64,000 nt of DNA from Microbacterium sp. MYb54 (GTDB lineage: Bacteria; Actinomycetota; Actinomycetes; Actinomycetales; Microbacteriaceae), in NCBI RefSeq assembly GCF_002979515.1, contig NZ_PCPA01000005.1, positions 124,001 to 188,000 of the forward strand, read 5' to 3'. Each line of letters begins with the position of its first letter. Position 1 is the first letter of the stretch. The translations under genes and the position numbers were made by a program. Positions 8,059 to 17,931 of this stretch are shown here, in pieces. The notes under the pieces were generated by a model. That model saw only the letters and a list, made by a program, of their open reading frames with translations, did not search any database and had not been told where the DNA came from.

Positions 8059-8907
8059 ATGACCGCTCCGATCTCCCCGTCCGTGCGACGCCGCCGTCCA
8101 GCCGTGCTGCTCGTGCTCCTCGCCGTCGTGGTGCTGGCCGCGGTCGGTGCTGCGGTCTGGCTGGCGGCACGCGGGACGGCGACCGGAGCCCTCACGCTGC
8201 GCGATCCCGTCAAGCGCGAGATCGCGATGGAGATGGTGGCTTCGGCCGAGAACTCGACACTCGCCTGGTACGACCGCTACGACTACATCGAGGACATCGG
8301 CGACGAGCGCGGCTACACCGGCGGACTCGTGGGTTTCACCTCCGGCACACACGACATGCTGATGCTGATCGAGCACTACACGGATCAGGTGCCGGGCAAC
8401 GCGCTCGCTGAATTCCTGCCGGCATTGCGTGCGGTGGACGGCACCGACTCGCACGAGGGTCTCGGCGAGGCGTTCGAGGACGCGTGGCGGGCGGAGGCTG
8501 CACGATCGGCGTTCCAGCAGGCGCAGCGTGACGAGGTGGATCGGCTGTACTTCGAGCCGGCCATCGACCGGGCGATCGCCGATGGCCTGGGGGTGCTCGG
8601 GCAGTTCATCTACTTCGACGCGATGGTCATGCACGGCGATTCCGGATTCGCCGCGATCCGGGAAGAGGCGCTGCGCGCGAAGGCGATCCCGGCCGAGGGA
8701 GGCGATCAGGCCGGCTACCTCGAGGCGTTCCTCGACGCGCGAGTCGTCGAGATGCGCACGGAAGCGGCTCACGAGGACACGAGTCGGGTCGACACCGCCC
8801 AGCGGGTGTTCCTCGATGCAGGGAACCTCGGGCTCGAGCCGCCGTTGCGCTGGTCGGTGTACGGCGACTCGTATGAGATCACGGGAGAACCTGCATCCCA
8901 CTGGTGA
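8059..8907 (+). CDS. csn: GH46 chitosanase (secreted or membrane-anchored)
   Basis: 282-residue endo-chitosanase that cleaves beta-1,4-linked glucosamine polymers. An Arg-rich N-terminus and a hydrophobic segment (about residues 15-36) form a signal peptide or anchor. The catalytic pair of the Streptomyces N174 enzyme is conserved: Glu in SAENS (residue 64) and Asp in DIGDERGYT (residue 82), with the same 18-residue spacing. The family's GFTSGTHDM follows at about residues 92-100. It lies 33 bases after malG. A TACGAT box ends 6 bases before the ATG, suggesting a separate leaderless promoter. Whether malEFG imports its products is open. Confidence 0.92.
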   Translation: MTAPISPSVRRRRPAVLLVLLAVVVLAAVGAAVWLAARGTATGALTLRDPVKREIAMEMVASAENSTLAWYDRYDYIEDIGDERGYTGGLVGFTSGTHDMLMLIEHYTDQVPGNALAEFLPALRAVDGTDSHEGLGEAFEDAWRAEAARSAFQQAQRDEVDRLYFEPAIDRAIADGLGVLGQFIYFDAMVMHGDSGFAAIREEALRAKAIPAEGGDQAGYLEAFLDARVVEMRTEAAHEDTSRVDTAQRVFLDAGNLGLEPPLRWSVYGDSYEITGEPASHW

Positions 8908-8938
8908 CACCCCGGCTAACTTGCCTCGCATGCTAGCT

Positions 8939-8952
8939 TGTCATGCATGACA
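8939..8952. promoter_or_regulatory. perfect palindrome over the padR start codon (probable operator)
   Basis: TGTCATGCATGACA is a perfect 14-bp palindrome containing the ATG of the PadR gene. Just upstream, CTAACTTG (8916-8923) and CTAGCTTG (8933-8940) form a direct repeat 17 bases apart. Autoregulation by PadR would explain this; it is an inference. Confidence 0.55.
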
Positions 8953-9273
8953 GCCGAAGTCGGCGCCCAGATGCGCAAAGGAGTGGTCGAGTACTGCGTG
9001 CTCGGCCTGCTCTCGCGCGAGCCGATGTACGGGTGGCAGCTGGCTGATGCGCTCACGAGCGCCGGCCTGATCGCCAGCATCGGCACGCTCTACCCGCTGC
9101 TCGGGCGGCTGCGAGACAACGGCTGGGTCACGACGTTCGACCAGCCGTCGGAGAGCGGGCCGGTGCGCAAGTACTACCGCCTCACCGCGGACGGCATCGA
9201 TCAGCTCGAGCACTTCCGCGCCCAATGGACACCGTTCGCCCGTGTGGTCACGGGCATCGTCGGAGAGGGATGA
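8947..9273 (+). CDS. PadR-family transcriptional regulator
   Basis: 108-residue winged-helix regulator. KGVVEYCVLGLLSREPMYGW and the SIGTLYPLLGRLRDNGWV recognition segment are typical of PadR proteins. A TTG at 8938 would add three residues. I prefer the ATG at 8947, which lies inside a palindrome and 7 bases after a TAGCTT -10-like box. The stop overlaps the start of the next gene by 4 bases, so the two are coupled. Confidence 0.92.
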   Translation: MTAEVGAQMRKGVVEYCVLGLLSREPMYGWQLADALTSAGLIASIGTLYPLLGRLRDNGWVTTFDQPSESGPVRKYYRLTADGIDQLEHFRAQWTPFARVVTGIVGEG

Positions 9274-9923
9274 CAATGACACAGGCCACCGCAGACGTCC
9301 TACGCGAGGAGTACCTCGCCCGACTCGACGAGGCGATGCGCGCCGTGCCGCACGGCGTCGCCTCGGAGATCCGGGCCGGCATCCTCGAGGAGCTCCAAGG
9401 GCTCGACGCCGACGTGACAGCCGAACGGATCGCCCACCTCGGCGACCCGGGGGAGATCGCTCGCGAAGCCCAGAGCGAGACGTCAGCGGTGTCGCCGATC
9501 GAGCGCCCTGCGTCGGAGCCCGAGCTGCCAGGGTCCTCGCCGTCGACGACCTCCACCCGCGGGTTCGCGATCGTGGCTGCACTGACGCTGAGCTTCGGTG
9601 GCATCGTCGTGCCCGTGGTGGGGTGGTTCGTCGGCGCCGTCCTGGTCATCATGAGCCCGCTCTGGAAGACGTGGGAGAAGGTCGTGGCGATCGTCGTGCC
9701 CTTTGTGGTGGGCGGCCTGTCGATCCTGCTCCTCTCGACCATGGTCACGGTGTCGACGTGGGAATCCAGCAGCAGCTCGTCCGGAGTCGAGCTTCCCGCG
9801 AACAACCCCCTCGTCCCCGCCTGGTACGACATGATCTGGGTGGGAGTGATGGGTATCGGAATACTCCTCATCCCGATATCCGGGCTCTGGTTGCTGTGGC
9901 GGCTTCGGGGGCGCGCCGGCTGA
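9270..9923 (+). CDS. PadR-partner membrane protein with HAAS-like N-terminal region
   Basis: 217-residue protein coupled to padR by an ATGA overlap. Residues 5-70 are a charged helical domain (YLARLDEAMRAVPHG and onward, ending LGDPGEIAREAQSE) that resembles the HAAS domain often encoded beside PadR regulators. A Pro/Ser linker and about four membrane helices follow. Such pairs usually act in envelope-stress or membrane-protein control. The HAAS assignment is from memory of the motif and is tentative; function is unknown. Confidence 0.8.
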   Translation: MTMTQATADVLREEYLARLDEAMRAVPHGVASEIRAGILEELQGLDADVTAERIAHLGDPGEIAREAQSETSAVSPIERPASEPELPGSSPSTTSTRGFAIVAALTLSFGGIVVPVVGWFVGAVLVIMSPLWKTWEKVVAIVVPFVVGGLSILLLSTMVTVSTWESSSSSSGVELPANNPLVPAWYDMIWVGVMGIGILLIPISGLWLLWRLRGRAG

Positions 9924-9971
9924 TCGGCGTTGCTCACGAGCACTCGACCCCTTCGGTCGTAGCGTTGAGGT

Positions 9972-10124
9972 ATGGCACGGGTGGGTGGGCGCAACCTCGG
10001 GATGAGCTGGTTCGCGGGCATCGTCTGCGTCGCGGTCATCGGTGCTCTGCTGTGGTTGTCGCTGCCGATGCTCCCCGTGCTCGCGCAGTTCGCCGGGGAC
10101 GCGCTGCGGAACGTCCTTCCCTGA
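9972..10124 (+). CDS. small single-pass membrane protein, 50 residues
   Basis: ATG at 9972, TGA at 10122-10124. The protein begins MARVGGRNLGMSWFAG, has one hydrophobic helix of about 20 residues and ends AQFAGDALRNVLP. A TAGCGT box ends 7 bases before the ATG, in line with other leaderless genes here. Codon choice is GC3-rich like its neighbours. No function is recognisable. Confidence 0.6.
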   Translation: MARVGGRNLGMSWFAGIVCVAVIGALLWLSLPMLPVLAQFAGDALRNVLP

Positions 10125-10236
10125 CCTCCTCCGGTCGCTTCCGGTCGCGTATGCCGACACGTCGGCACGCCTGCGCGAGCGGCCGAGCGCACAGAGGTAC
10201 CCTCGCAATGCACGTATCCGATGAGAGGCGCACCCC

Positions 10237-11256
10237 ATGAGTGACCCCGACGTTCCCCAGCCCGAGAAGCCGGCTGACGTCGACGACGTCGTCGGCAGCG
10301 CGAACGCCGGACTCGACGCCGCCGCCGCGGCCGGTGCGGATGTTCCCGTCACGAACGACGGCGTCGATGAGAAGCCTGCCGTCGCGCCCGTCGACCCCGA
10401 CCTCGCCGCGTTCGAAGAAGCTGAGCGCAGCCACCCCGGCACGTTCGCCTCCCCGCCGCCCGCGGTGTCGCCGGTCCCGGCGGCAGAGCAGAGCGAGTAC
10501 GCCCGCGAAGTCAGGGCAGAGGCCGACGCCGAGACGACATCCTTCTACCCCGAGCCGGTCGTGGGCGCTACCATCCCGTTCGGTCATGAGCAGTCCGGCA
10601 TGGCGGGTGCCGCCTACGCCCAGTACGGCGACGAGGTCGACACTCGCATCGTCCCGTCCGAGCCTCTCGTCGCCGCGGCCGCAGCGCAGCCGCAGCCCAT
10701 CTTCGTGCAGGCCCCTGAGCCGCCGCGTGACCGTGGCAACCGCGGCACCGCAGGCGCCATCGGACTCCTCGCGACGCTCGTGTTCGCTGTGCTGTACCTC
10801 GGCGCAGCATTGGGCCTCGGCGCGATCGCCGGCGACGTGACCGGTGAGAACATCGGCCAGACGGCGATCGCCCCGCTGACGACCTGGGGATACTGGACGC
10901 CTGTCGTCGTGTTCTTCCTCGGCTTCTGGCTGCTCGGCGCGATCATCAACCGTGGCCGTTGGGGCCTCTGGGTGGTCTTCGGCATCATCGTCGGCGTGAT
11001 CGCCTATGCGGGGCACATCCTCGGGCAGCTGTTCGAGGCTCCGTTCTGGAAGCTCACCGCGGCCCAGGGGCTCGACCTCGTCGGCGAGCAGCTGCTCGCC
11101 CCGCTGGCCATCGCCGCCTTCGTGTTCGCCCGCGAGTTGACCATCTGGTTCGGAGCCTGGGTCGCCCGCAGCGGTGCACGCAAGACCGAGCTGAACGCCG
11201 AGGCGCAGCGCGAGTACGAGCGCACGCTCGAAGCCGGCCCGACGCTGTCGAGGTAA
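10237..11256 (+). CDS. unknown membrane protein with long disordered N-terminus
   Basis: 339 residues. The first ~165 are rich in Pro, Ala, Glu and Asp and look unstructured. They are followed by about four membrane helices (about 168-300) and a charged C-terminal tail. No catalytic motif is seen. The ATG follows a GAGAGG site. A perfect GC-rich hairpin follows the stop by 20 bases. Proline/acid-rich tails joined to small membrane domains are common in Microbacteriaceae, but I cannot assign a role. Confidence 0.82.
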   Translation: MSDPDVPQPEKPADVDDVVGSANAGLDAAAAAGADVPVTNDGVDEKPAVAPVDPDLAAFEEAERSHPGTFASPPPAVSPVPAAEQSEYAREVRAEADAETTSFYPEPVVGATIPFGHEQSGMAGAAYAQYGDEVDTRIVPSEPLVAAAAAQPQPIFVQAPEPPRDRGNRGTAGAIGLLATLVFAVLYLGAALGLGAIAGDVTGENIGQTAIAPLTTWGYWTPVVVFFLGFWLLGAIINRGRWGLWVVFGIIVGVIAYAGHILGQLFEAPFWKLTAAQGLDLVGEQLLAPLAIAAFVFARELTIWFGAWVARSGARKTELNAEAQREYERTLEAGPTLSR

Positions 11257-11276
11257 TCACGAACTCCACCACGCCG

Positions 11277-11306
11277 AACCCCCGCGGACCCGAGTCCGCG
11301 GGGGTT
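11277..11306 (+). terminator. intrinsic terminator after the 10237-11256 gene
   Basis: AACCCCCGCGGAC (11277-11289) pairs perfectly with GTCCGCGGGGGTT (11294-11306) over a CCGA loop, and one more T follows. It also lies inside the reading frame of the next gene if that frame is used from its earliest point. Confidence 0.75.
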
Positions 11307-11375
11307 TCGGCTGTCCTGGCGGTCGTTCTCGCCACCATCAGCTTCTTCGCGCTCGCCGTCTTCGGGCTCGGGGCC

Positions 11376-11756
11376 GTGAGCATCGCCACCGACACGGACA
11401 TCATCGCGGTGCCGGATCTCGGCCAGACGCCGGGCGTGGTCGGGATGATCGCGGCGGTGGTCTCGTTCGCGCTCATGCTGTGGTCGACTCTGCGTCGACC
11501 GCATCCGTCGTACGTCGCGACGATCGCGATCGCGTTGGTCGCAGGTATCGTCCATCTGGTCGCGGTGTGGGCTGCAGTGCTCGTCGGCGCAGGAAACGTC
11601 GTGCTCGCGACAGCGGTCGCCGGCGATCTCGTGCGCGGTGGAGCGAGTGCGGTCCTCGTGCTCGCGGCGCTGATCGCTGCATGGGGTGGGATCGCACTGC
11701 GTCGAACGCGCGCCGAGCATCCCCGCTGGCCGTGGGAGCGCGACGAAGAGGAGTGA
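11376..11756 (+). CDS. unknown small membrane protein (start uncertain)
   Basis: The frame to TGA 11754-11756 encodes a hydrophobic protein with three further membrane helices and a charged tail ending RWPWERDEEE. The first ordinary start is GTG at 11376 (126 residues). Upstream the frame still looks coding: a full helix beginning SAVLAVVLATISFF and a polar leader run back to ATC at 11256. That ATC overlaps the previous stop exactly where an ATG would be expected. Either the gene starts at GTG 11376 or it uses a non-standard AUC start. Function unknown. Confidence 0.6.
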   Translation: MSIATDTDIIAVPDLGQTPGVVGMIAAVVSFALMLWSTLRRPHPSYVATIAIALVAGIVHLVAVWAAVLVGAGNVVLATAVAGDLVRGGASAVLVLAALIAAWGGIALRRTRAEHPRWPWERDEEE

Positions 11757-11831
11757 GCTCCACGCGGGTCTCGCCCCGCCGTCGCGGGGGAAATCGCGGC
11801 GGTGGCGGACGACGCGCCGTACGCTGGTGGG

Positions 11832-12479
11832 GTGGAGCGCTCGTTGGAGACGCAGGTGGACCAGGCCGTCGAGGCCTGGTTGCGCTGGGTGCCGCGCTGG
11901 GAGCCGGCGACCCACCGCGGTCGTGTCGCGCCGTGCCGCCGCTGTCTCGGTTCCCCGATCCTCTCGGCCGCCGGTATCGGAGCGAACACTCCGCACGGCG
12001 TGCAGCACGGACTCTCCACGCGGATCAAGACCATCGTCGACCACGCCGTCGCCGAGTACACGGCGCGGAACCTGCCGATGCTGCAGCGCGAACTCGATCA
12101 GCAAGCCGCACGAAATCGCGCCCGCAGCTACCGCCCGGCCGAAGACCTCGACCCCGAGTTCGATGGCCTGCCGCTCGACCCCGAGCCCGTGCCGGGAGCG
12201 CCGTTCCTGTTCACGATCGCGGGACTCGCGGATGATTCCGCCGCCGATCTGCCCGCCCTGCCCCCGCTCACGGACGAGGCGAAGGCCGCGCTCCGGCAGG
12301 AGGTCGCCCTCGCCGACGAATACGCGAACATGGTCGGCCGTGAGATCTGCGGCATCCTGCTCCGTCACCGCATCTACATCCAGGCGGCCATCTCGCAGCA
12401 TGTCGAGCCGCAGATCGAGGCGCTGCTGGCGGAGCTGACCGAGTCGCTGGACTCTCCGTTCGACCCCGATCTGCCCTGA
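11832..12479 (+). CDS. unknown conserved-looking protein with one CxxC pair
   Basis: 215 residues from GTG 11832; the frame also allows GTG 11802. I prefer 11832 because a TACGCT box ends 6 bases before it. The protein is soluble and acidic, with Trp-rich start, a single CRRC motif near residue 37, and a C-terminal helical part (EICGILLRHRIYIQAAISQH). One CxxC alone is not enough for a zinc finger unless it pairs between subunits. It lies directly upstream of the str operon promoter on the same strand. No family is recognised. Confidence 0.75.
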   Translation: MERSLETQVDQAVEAWLRWVPRWEPATHRGRVAPCRRCLGSPILSAAGIGANTPHGVQHGLSTRIKTIVDHAVAEYTARNLPMLQRELDQQAARNRARSYRPAEDLDPEFDGLPLDPEPVPGAPFLFTIAGLADDSAADLPALPPLTDEAKAALRQEVALADEYANMVGREICGILLRHRIYIQAAISQHVEPQIEALLAELTESLDSPFDPDLP

Positions 12480-12537
12480 GTCGGGCGTCGGCTGCTGACT
12501 TCGCTCGGCTGCCTACTGCGGCAGGATTTGCGCTCAT

Positions 12538-12566
12538 TTGACCGCTAGGTTACGCGGCATTACACT
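12538..12566 (+). promoter_or_regulatory. str operon promoter (rpsL P)
   Basis: TTGACC at 12538-12543 and TACACT at 12561-12566 are separated by 17 bases, the best sigma-A promoter match in the window. It predicts a leader of about 160 bases before rpsL. Confidence 0.85.
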
Positions 12567-12575
12567 TGACCAGGT

Positions 12576-12599
12576 GTGTGCACGTCTTGACGTGCGCAC
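12576..12599 (+). promoter_or_regulatory. hairpin at the 5' end of the rpsL leader
   Basis: GTGTGCACGTC (12576-12586) pairs with GACGTGCGCAC (12589-12599) with one G-U pair. It begins within a few bases of the predicted transcription start. It could stabilise the mRNA or take part in ribosomal-protein feedback; the sequence alone does not say which. Confidence 0.5.
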
Positions 12600-12732
12600 T
12601 GGGCGTCGGCACCATGCCGGTCCGCCCCCACGGCATACCCACCACACCAAAAGCACGTCGATTCCGGCGTGCCGGTGGGGCATGATGTGAAACCCATCAC
12701 GCTGTCACCGTGCAGCACTATGAGGAGAGAAC

Positions 12733-13101
12733 GTGCCAACCATTCAGCAGTTGGTTCGCAAGGGTCGCTCGCCGAAGGTCACCAAGACCAAGACGCCAGC
12801 CCTGAAGTCGAACCCGCAGCAGGCCGGGGTCTGCACCCGCGTCTACACCACCACCCCGAAGAAGCCGAACTCGGCGATGCGCAAGGTCGCTCGTGTGAAG
12901 CTCCGCAACGGCACCGAGGTCACCGCGTACATCCCCGGTGAGGGCCACAACCTGCAGGAGCACTCGCTGGTGCTCGTGCGTGGCGGTCGTGTGAAGGACC
13001 TCCCCGGTGTGCGTTACAAGATCGTCCGTGGCGCCCTGGACACCCAGGCAGTCAAGAACCGTAAGCAGGCTCGTTCCCGCTACGGCGCGAAGAAGGGTTG
13101 A
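12733..13101 (+). CDS. rpsL: 30S ribosomal protein S12
   Basis: 122 residues, full length, part of the decoding centre. It contains [18 protein letters not shown] and [12 protein letters not shown]. The lysines where streptomycin-resistance changes usually occur (in PKKPNSA and RVKDLPG) are wild-type, so this allele should be streptomycin sensitive at this protein. First gene of the str operon, with rpsG 5 bases downstream. Confidence 0.99.
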   Translation: MPTIQQLVRKGRSPKVTKTKTPALKSNPQQAGVCTRVYTTTPKKPNSAMRKVARVKLRNGTEVTAYIPGEGHNLQEHSLVLVRGGRVKDLPGVRYKIVRGALDTQAVKNRKQARSRYGAKKG

Positions 13102-13106
13102 GTTAG

Positions 13107-13580
13107 ATGCCTCGTAAGGGTCCCGCCCCTAAGCGCCCCGTCGTCAACGACCCGGTATACGGCGCTCCGATCGTCACCTCGCTGGTGAACAAGATCCTCG
13201 TCGACGGCAAGAAGTCGCTGGCCGAGTCGATCGTCTACGGCGCCCTCCGCGGCGTCGAGGCGAAGAACGGCGGCCAGGATGCCGTCGCCACCCTCAAGAA
13301 GGCGCTCGACAACGTGCGCCCGACCCTCGAGGTCCGCAGCCGCCGCGTCGGTGGCTCGACCTACCAGGTGCCGATCGAGGTCAAGCCGCACCGTGCGAAC
13401 ACCCTCGCACTGCGCTGGCTCGTCAGCTACGCCAAGGGTCGTCGTGAGAAGACGATGACCGAGCGTCTCCAGAACGAGATCCTGGACGCGTCGAACGGCC
13501 TGGGTGCCGCGGTCAAGCGCCGCGAGGACACGCACAAGATGGCCGAGTCGAACCGCGCGTTCGCTCACTACCGCTGGTAA
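13107..13580 (+). CDS. rpsG: 30S ribosomal protein S7
   Basis: 157 residues, normal length; binds the 3' major domain of 16S rRNA and organises the 30S head. Typical motifs are [10 protein letters not shown] at the start, [20 protein letters not shown], and [15 protein letters not shown] at the end. It follows rpsL by 5 bases and is separated from fusA by an 87-base gap holding a GC hairpin. Confidence 0.99.
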   Translation: MPRKGPAPKRPVVNDPVYGAPIVTSLVNKILVDGKKSLAESIVYGALRGVEAKNGGQDAVATLKKALDNVRPTLEVRSRRVGGSTYQVPIEVKPHRANTLALRWLVSYAKGRREKTMTERLQNEILDASNGLGAAVKRREDTHKMAESNRAFAHYRW

Positions 13581-13588
13581 ACAGCTTC

Positions 13589-13620
13589 GCCCGCCCCTCG
13601 GCCATCCGCCGGGGGCGGGC
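13589..13620 (+). other. rpsG-fusA intergenic hairpin
   Basis: GCCCGCCCC (13589-13597) pairs with GGGGCGGGC (13612-13620), with partial inner pairing. There is no U-tract. It is probably an attenuator or mRNA processing/stability element rather than a full stop, since fusA has no clear promoter of its own. Confidence 0.55.
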
Positions 13621-13667
13621 ACCCCACTCTTCGCAGTACGACTGCTCGAAACGATAAGGACACTCCT

Positions 13668-15782
13668 GTGGCACAAGACGTGCTCACGGACCTGAGCAAG
13701 GTCCGCAACATCGGCATCATGGCGCACATCGATGCCGGCAAGACCACGACGACCGAGCGCATCCTGTTCTACACGGGCGTCAACCACAAGCTCGGCGAGA
13801 CGCACGATGGCGCCTCGACCACCGACTGGATGGAGCAGGAGAAGGAGCGCGGCATCACGATCACGTCTGCCGCCGTGACCTGCTTCTGGAACAACAACCA
13901 GATCAACATCATCGACACCCCCGGTCACGTGGACTTCACGGTCGAGGTGGAGCGTTCGCTCCGCGTCCTCGACGGTGCGGTCGCCGTGTTCGACGGCAAG
14001 GAGGGCGTCGAGCCCCAGTCCGAGACCGTCTGGCGCCAGGCCGACAAGTACAACGTCCCGCGTATCTGCTTCGTCAACAAGATGGACAAGCTCGGCGCGG
14101 ACTTCTACTTCACCGTCGACACGATCATCAACCGCCTGGGTGCCAAGCCCCTCGTCATCCAGCTGCCGATCGGCGCGGAGAACGACTTCGTCGGTGTCAT
14201 CGACCTGGTCGAGATGCGCGCGCTGGTCTGGGCCGGTGACTCCAAGGGTGACGTCACCATGGGCGCCTCCTACGAGATCCAGGAGATCCCGGAAGACCTC
14301 AAGGAGAAGGCGGCCGACTACCGTCAGCAGCTCCTCGAGACCGTCGCCGAGACCGACGACGCGCTGCTCGAGAAGTTCTTCGGTGGCGAGGAGCTCACGG
14401 TCGCCGAGATCAAGGGCGCGATCCGCAAGCTGACCGTCGCCTCTGAGATCTACCCGGTGCTGTGTGGTTCCGCGTTCAAGAACCGCGGTGTCCAGCCGAT
14501 GCTCGACGCGGTCGTCGACTACCTCCCGAACCCGCTCGACGTGGGCTCGATCGAGGCGCACGACCCCAAGGACTACGACACGATCATCGAGCGTCACCCC
14601 GACGCGAATGACCCGTTCGCAGCTCTCGCGTTCAAGGTCGCCGTGCACCCGTTCTTCGGTCGCCTCACCTACGTTCGCGTCTACTCGGGTCACCTCGACT
14701 CCGGTTCTCCGGTCATCAACTCGACCAAGAACAAGAAGGAGCGCATCGGGAAGATCTTCCAGATGCACGCCAACAAGGAGATCCCGGTTCCCTCGGTCAC
14801 CGCCGGCAACATCTACGCGGTCATCGGTCTGAAGGACACCACCACGGGTGACACGCTCACCGACCCGGCGGCTCCGGTCGTCCTCGAGTCGATGACGTTC
14901 CCCGAGCCCGTCATCGAGGTCGCGATCGAGCCGAAGACCAAGGCCGACCAGGAGAAGCTGGGTGTCGCCATCCAGAAGCTCGCTGAAGAGGACCCGACCT
15001 TCCGCACGGAGCTCAACCCCGAGACCGGTCAGACGACCATCAAGGGCATGGGCGAGCTGCACCTCGACATCCTCGTCGACCGCATGAAGCGCGAGTTCAA
15101 CGTCGAGGCCAACGTCGGCAAGCCGCAGGTGGCGTACCGCGAGACGATCAAGAAGATCGTCGAGAAGCACGACTACACGCACAAGAAGCAGACCGGTGGC
15201 TCCGGCCAGTTCGCGAAGATCCAGTTCACCATCGAGCCGATGGACCTGGACTCCGAGAAGACCTACGAGTTCGTGAACGCCGTCACCGGTGGTCGCATCC
15301 CTCGTGAGTACATCGGCTCGATCGATGCTGGTTTCCAGGACGCGATGAACGTCGGAGTCCTCGCGGGCTACCCGATGGTCGGCGTCAAGGCGACGATCAC
15401 CGATGGTGCTGCGCACGACGTCGACTCCTCGGAGATGGCGTTCAAGATCGCGGGCTCCATGGGCTTCAAGGAGGCCGCTCGTCGTGCCAACGCCGTGCTG
15501 CTCGAGCCGCTGATGGCCGTCGAGGTCCGTACTCCTGAGGAGTACATGGGCGACGTCATCGGCGACCTGAACTCGCGTCGTGGCCAGATCCAGTCGATGG
15601 AAGACGCCGCAGGCGTCAAGGTCGTCCGCGCTCAGGTTCCGCTGTCCGAGATGTTCGGCTACATCGGCGACCTGCGCTCGAAGACCTCGGGTCGTGCCGT
15701 CTACTCCATGGAGTTCCACAGCTACGCTGAGGTTCCCCGCGCTGTGGCCGACGAGATCGTCCAGAAGACCAAGGGCGAGTAA
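13668..15782 (+). CDS. fusA: translation elongation factor G
   Basis: 704-residue GTPase that drives translocation of tRNA and mRNA on the ribosome. The G1 loop is [20 protein letters not shown]3 is DTPGHVDF and G4 is NKMD. All domains to the C-terminal [19 protein letters not shown] are present. The GTG start at 13668 follows an AAGGACACTCCT spacer. It is third in the str operon. A long minus-strand open frame lies antisense to it and is a codon-bias shadow. Confidence 0.99.
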   Translation: MAQDVLTDLSKVRNIGIMAHIDAGKTTTTERILFYTGVNHKLGETHDGASTTDWMEQEKERGITITSAAVTCFWNNNQINIIDTPGHVDFTVEVERSLRVLDGAVAVFDGKEGVEPQSETVWRQADKYNVPRICFVNKMDKLGADFYFTVDTIINRLGAKPLVIQLPIGAENDFVGVIDLVEMRALVWAGDSKGDVTMGASYEIQEIPEDLKEKAADYRQQLLETVAETDDALLEKFFGGEELTVAEIKGAIRKLTVASEIYPVLCGSAFKNRGVQPMLDAVVDYLPNPLDVGSIEAHDPKDYDTIIERHPDANDPFAALAFKVAVHPFFGRLTYVRVYSGHLDSGSPVINSTKNKKERIGKIFQMHANKEIPVPSVTAGNIYAVIGLKDTTTGDTLTDPAAPVVLESMTFPEPVIEVAIEPKTKADQEKLGVAIQKLAEEDPTFRTELNPETGQTTIKGMGELHLDILVDRMKREFNVEANVGKPQVAYRETIKKIVEKHDYTHKKQTGGSGQFAKIQFTIEPMDLDSEKTYEFVNAVTGGRIPREYIGSIDAGFQDAMNVGVLAGYPMVGVKATITDGAAHDVDSSEMAFKIAGSMGFKEAARRANAVLLEPLMAVEVRTPEEYMGDVIGDLNSRRGQIQSMEDAAGVKVVRAQVPLSEMFGYIGDLRSKTSGRAVYSMEFHSYAEVPRAVADEIVQKTKGE

Positions 15783-15790
15783 TCACCCTT

Positions 15791-15839
15791 CTGGGTTCCC
15801 CGCGGCGCCGAGCACGGCGAAGCGCCGCGGGGTTCCCAG
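15791..15839 (+). terminator. fusA-tuf intergenic hairpin (attenuator/terminator)
   Basis: CTGGG-TT-CCCCGCGGCGC (15791-15808) mirrors GCGCCGCGGGG-TT-CCCAG (15822-15839): 16 base pairs with a symmetric TT/TT internal loop and a 13-base apical loop. It separates fusA from tuf. A TAAACT box at 15870-15875 downstream may allow independent tuf transcription, though its -35 is weak. Confidence 0.65.
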
Positions 15840-15951
15840 GCCCCCTACAACTTCACATTCCCTCTCTACTAAACTGAGAACCTAACCCGTAGAGAACCGG
15901 TCGCAAACCAGTGCCCGGTCACCTTTACAACGACGTCCTGAGGAGGACCCA

Positions 15952-17142
<1,191 letters not shown>

Positions 17143-17158
17143 GCATCTGCTTCCTCGC

Positions 17159-17190
17159 AAAGGGGTCGGACCTTCGGGTCCGGCCCCTTT
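17159..17190 (+). terminator. terminator of the str operon
   Basis: AAAGGGGTCGGACC pairs with GGTCCGGCCCCTTT over a TTCG tetraloop (14 bp, one G-U). It starts 16 bases after the tuf stop and ends in TTT. Confidence 0.9.
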
Positions 17191-17259
17191 GTCGTTAACA
17201 CCGGGGTGTCCCCGGCGCTTTCCCGGGGAGCGGCGAGAGGCCAGCGATAGCATCGACGG

Positions 17260-17913
17260 GTGACGGACATCGACATCGGGCGAAAGCCTCCTCGCAGCCA
17301 TGCTCGGCTCTGGGTATCGACCCTGCTGCTGATCGTCTACGCATCCTTCGTTCTGCTCGTGACGATGTGGCCCCAACCGCAGCAACTCGAGTTCGATGGG
17401 ATCGCGTCCCGACTGCTCAGAGCGCTGCACAACATCGGTGTGCCCGCGTGGTTCGGGTACGACAAGCTCGAGTTCGTCGCCAACGTCGGGATGTTCGTGC
17501 CTCTCGGGTTCCTGCTCGGACTCGCCCTCGCGCGGCAGGCGTGGTGGGTGGCGATCTTCCTGCTTCCCGCATTTTCAAGTGCGATCGAGTTCACGCAGGG
17601 TGTTGCTCTAGACGAGCGTGTTTCCACGGTGTTCGACGTTCTCGCCAACACAATCGGCGGCTACATCGGATTGCTGCTTGCGATGATGTTGCGCGCGATG
17701 ATCCACGCCAGAGATCGCACGAAGATTGAGCGTGAGCTGTGGGATCGACGAGCTATCGCCGCGCGATTGCAGAGCGAGAACGCTGCTGGTGCCGTAGTCC
17801 GCGCCTCTTCGCCCGCCGCTCAGCGAGCCATCGATCTCGACCCGGCGACGAGAGTGCTGGACCCGGACTTCTGGGAGACTGGGGATGCTCCGACGATGAG
17901 GCTTCACAGCTGA
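17260..17913 (+). CDS. VanZ-like membrane protein
   Basis: 217 residues with about four membrane helices and the VanZ pattern: [21 protein letters not shown] at about residues 64-84 and SAIEFTQG near 107. The ~75-residue cytoplasmic tail is charged and may be disordered. VanZ-family proteins affect cell-envelope or teicoplanin phenotypes in some bacteria; the biochemical role is unknown. The GTG start lies 7 bases after a TAGCAT box, so it is probably leaderless. First gene after the str terminator, at the edge of the polysaccharide region. Confidence 0.85.
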   Translation: MTDIDIGRKPPRSHARLWVSTLLLIVYASFVLLVTMWPQPQQLEFDGIASRLLRALHNIGVPAWFGYDKLEFVANVGMFVPLGFLLGLALARQAWWVAIFLLPAFSSAIEFTQGVALDERVSTVFDVLANTIGGYIGLLLAMMLRAMIHARDRTKIERELWDRRAIAARLQSENAAGAVVRASSPAAQRAIDLDPATRVLDPDFWETGDAPTMRLHS

Positions 17914-17931
17914 CTCCGACCCGCCGGGTGC

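Noticed and set aside
13080-15719. 879-codon open frame on the minus strand across fusA
   Set aside because: It is antisense to fusA, is rich in Arg, Asp, Val and Leu, and results from strong GC3 bias. Similar long antisense frames at 4092-5831, 5859-7196, 7045-8931 and 15925-17430 are rejected for the same reason.
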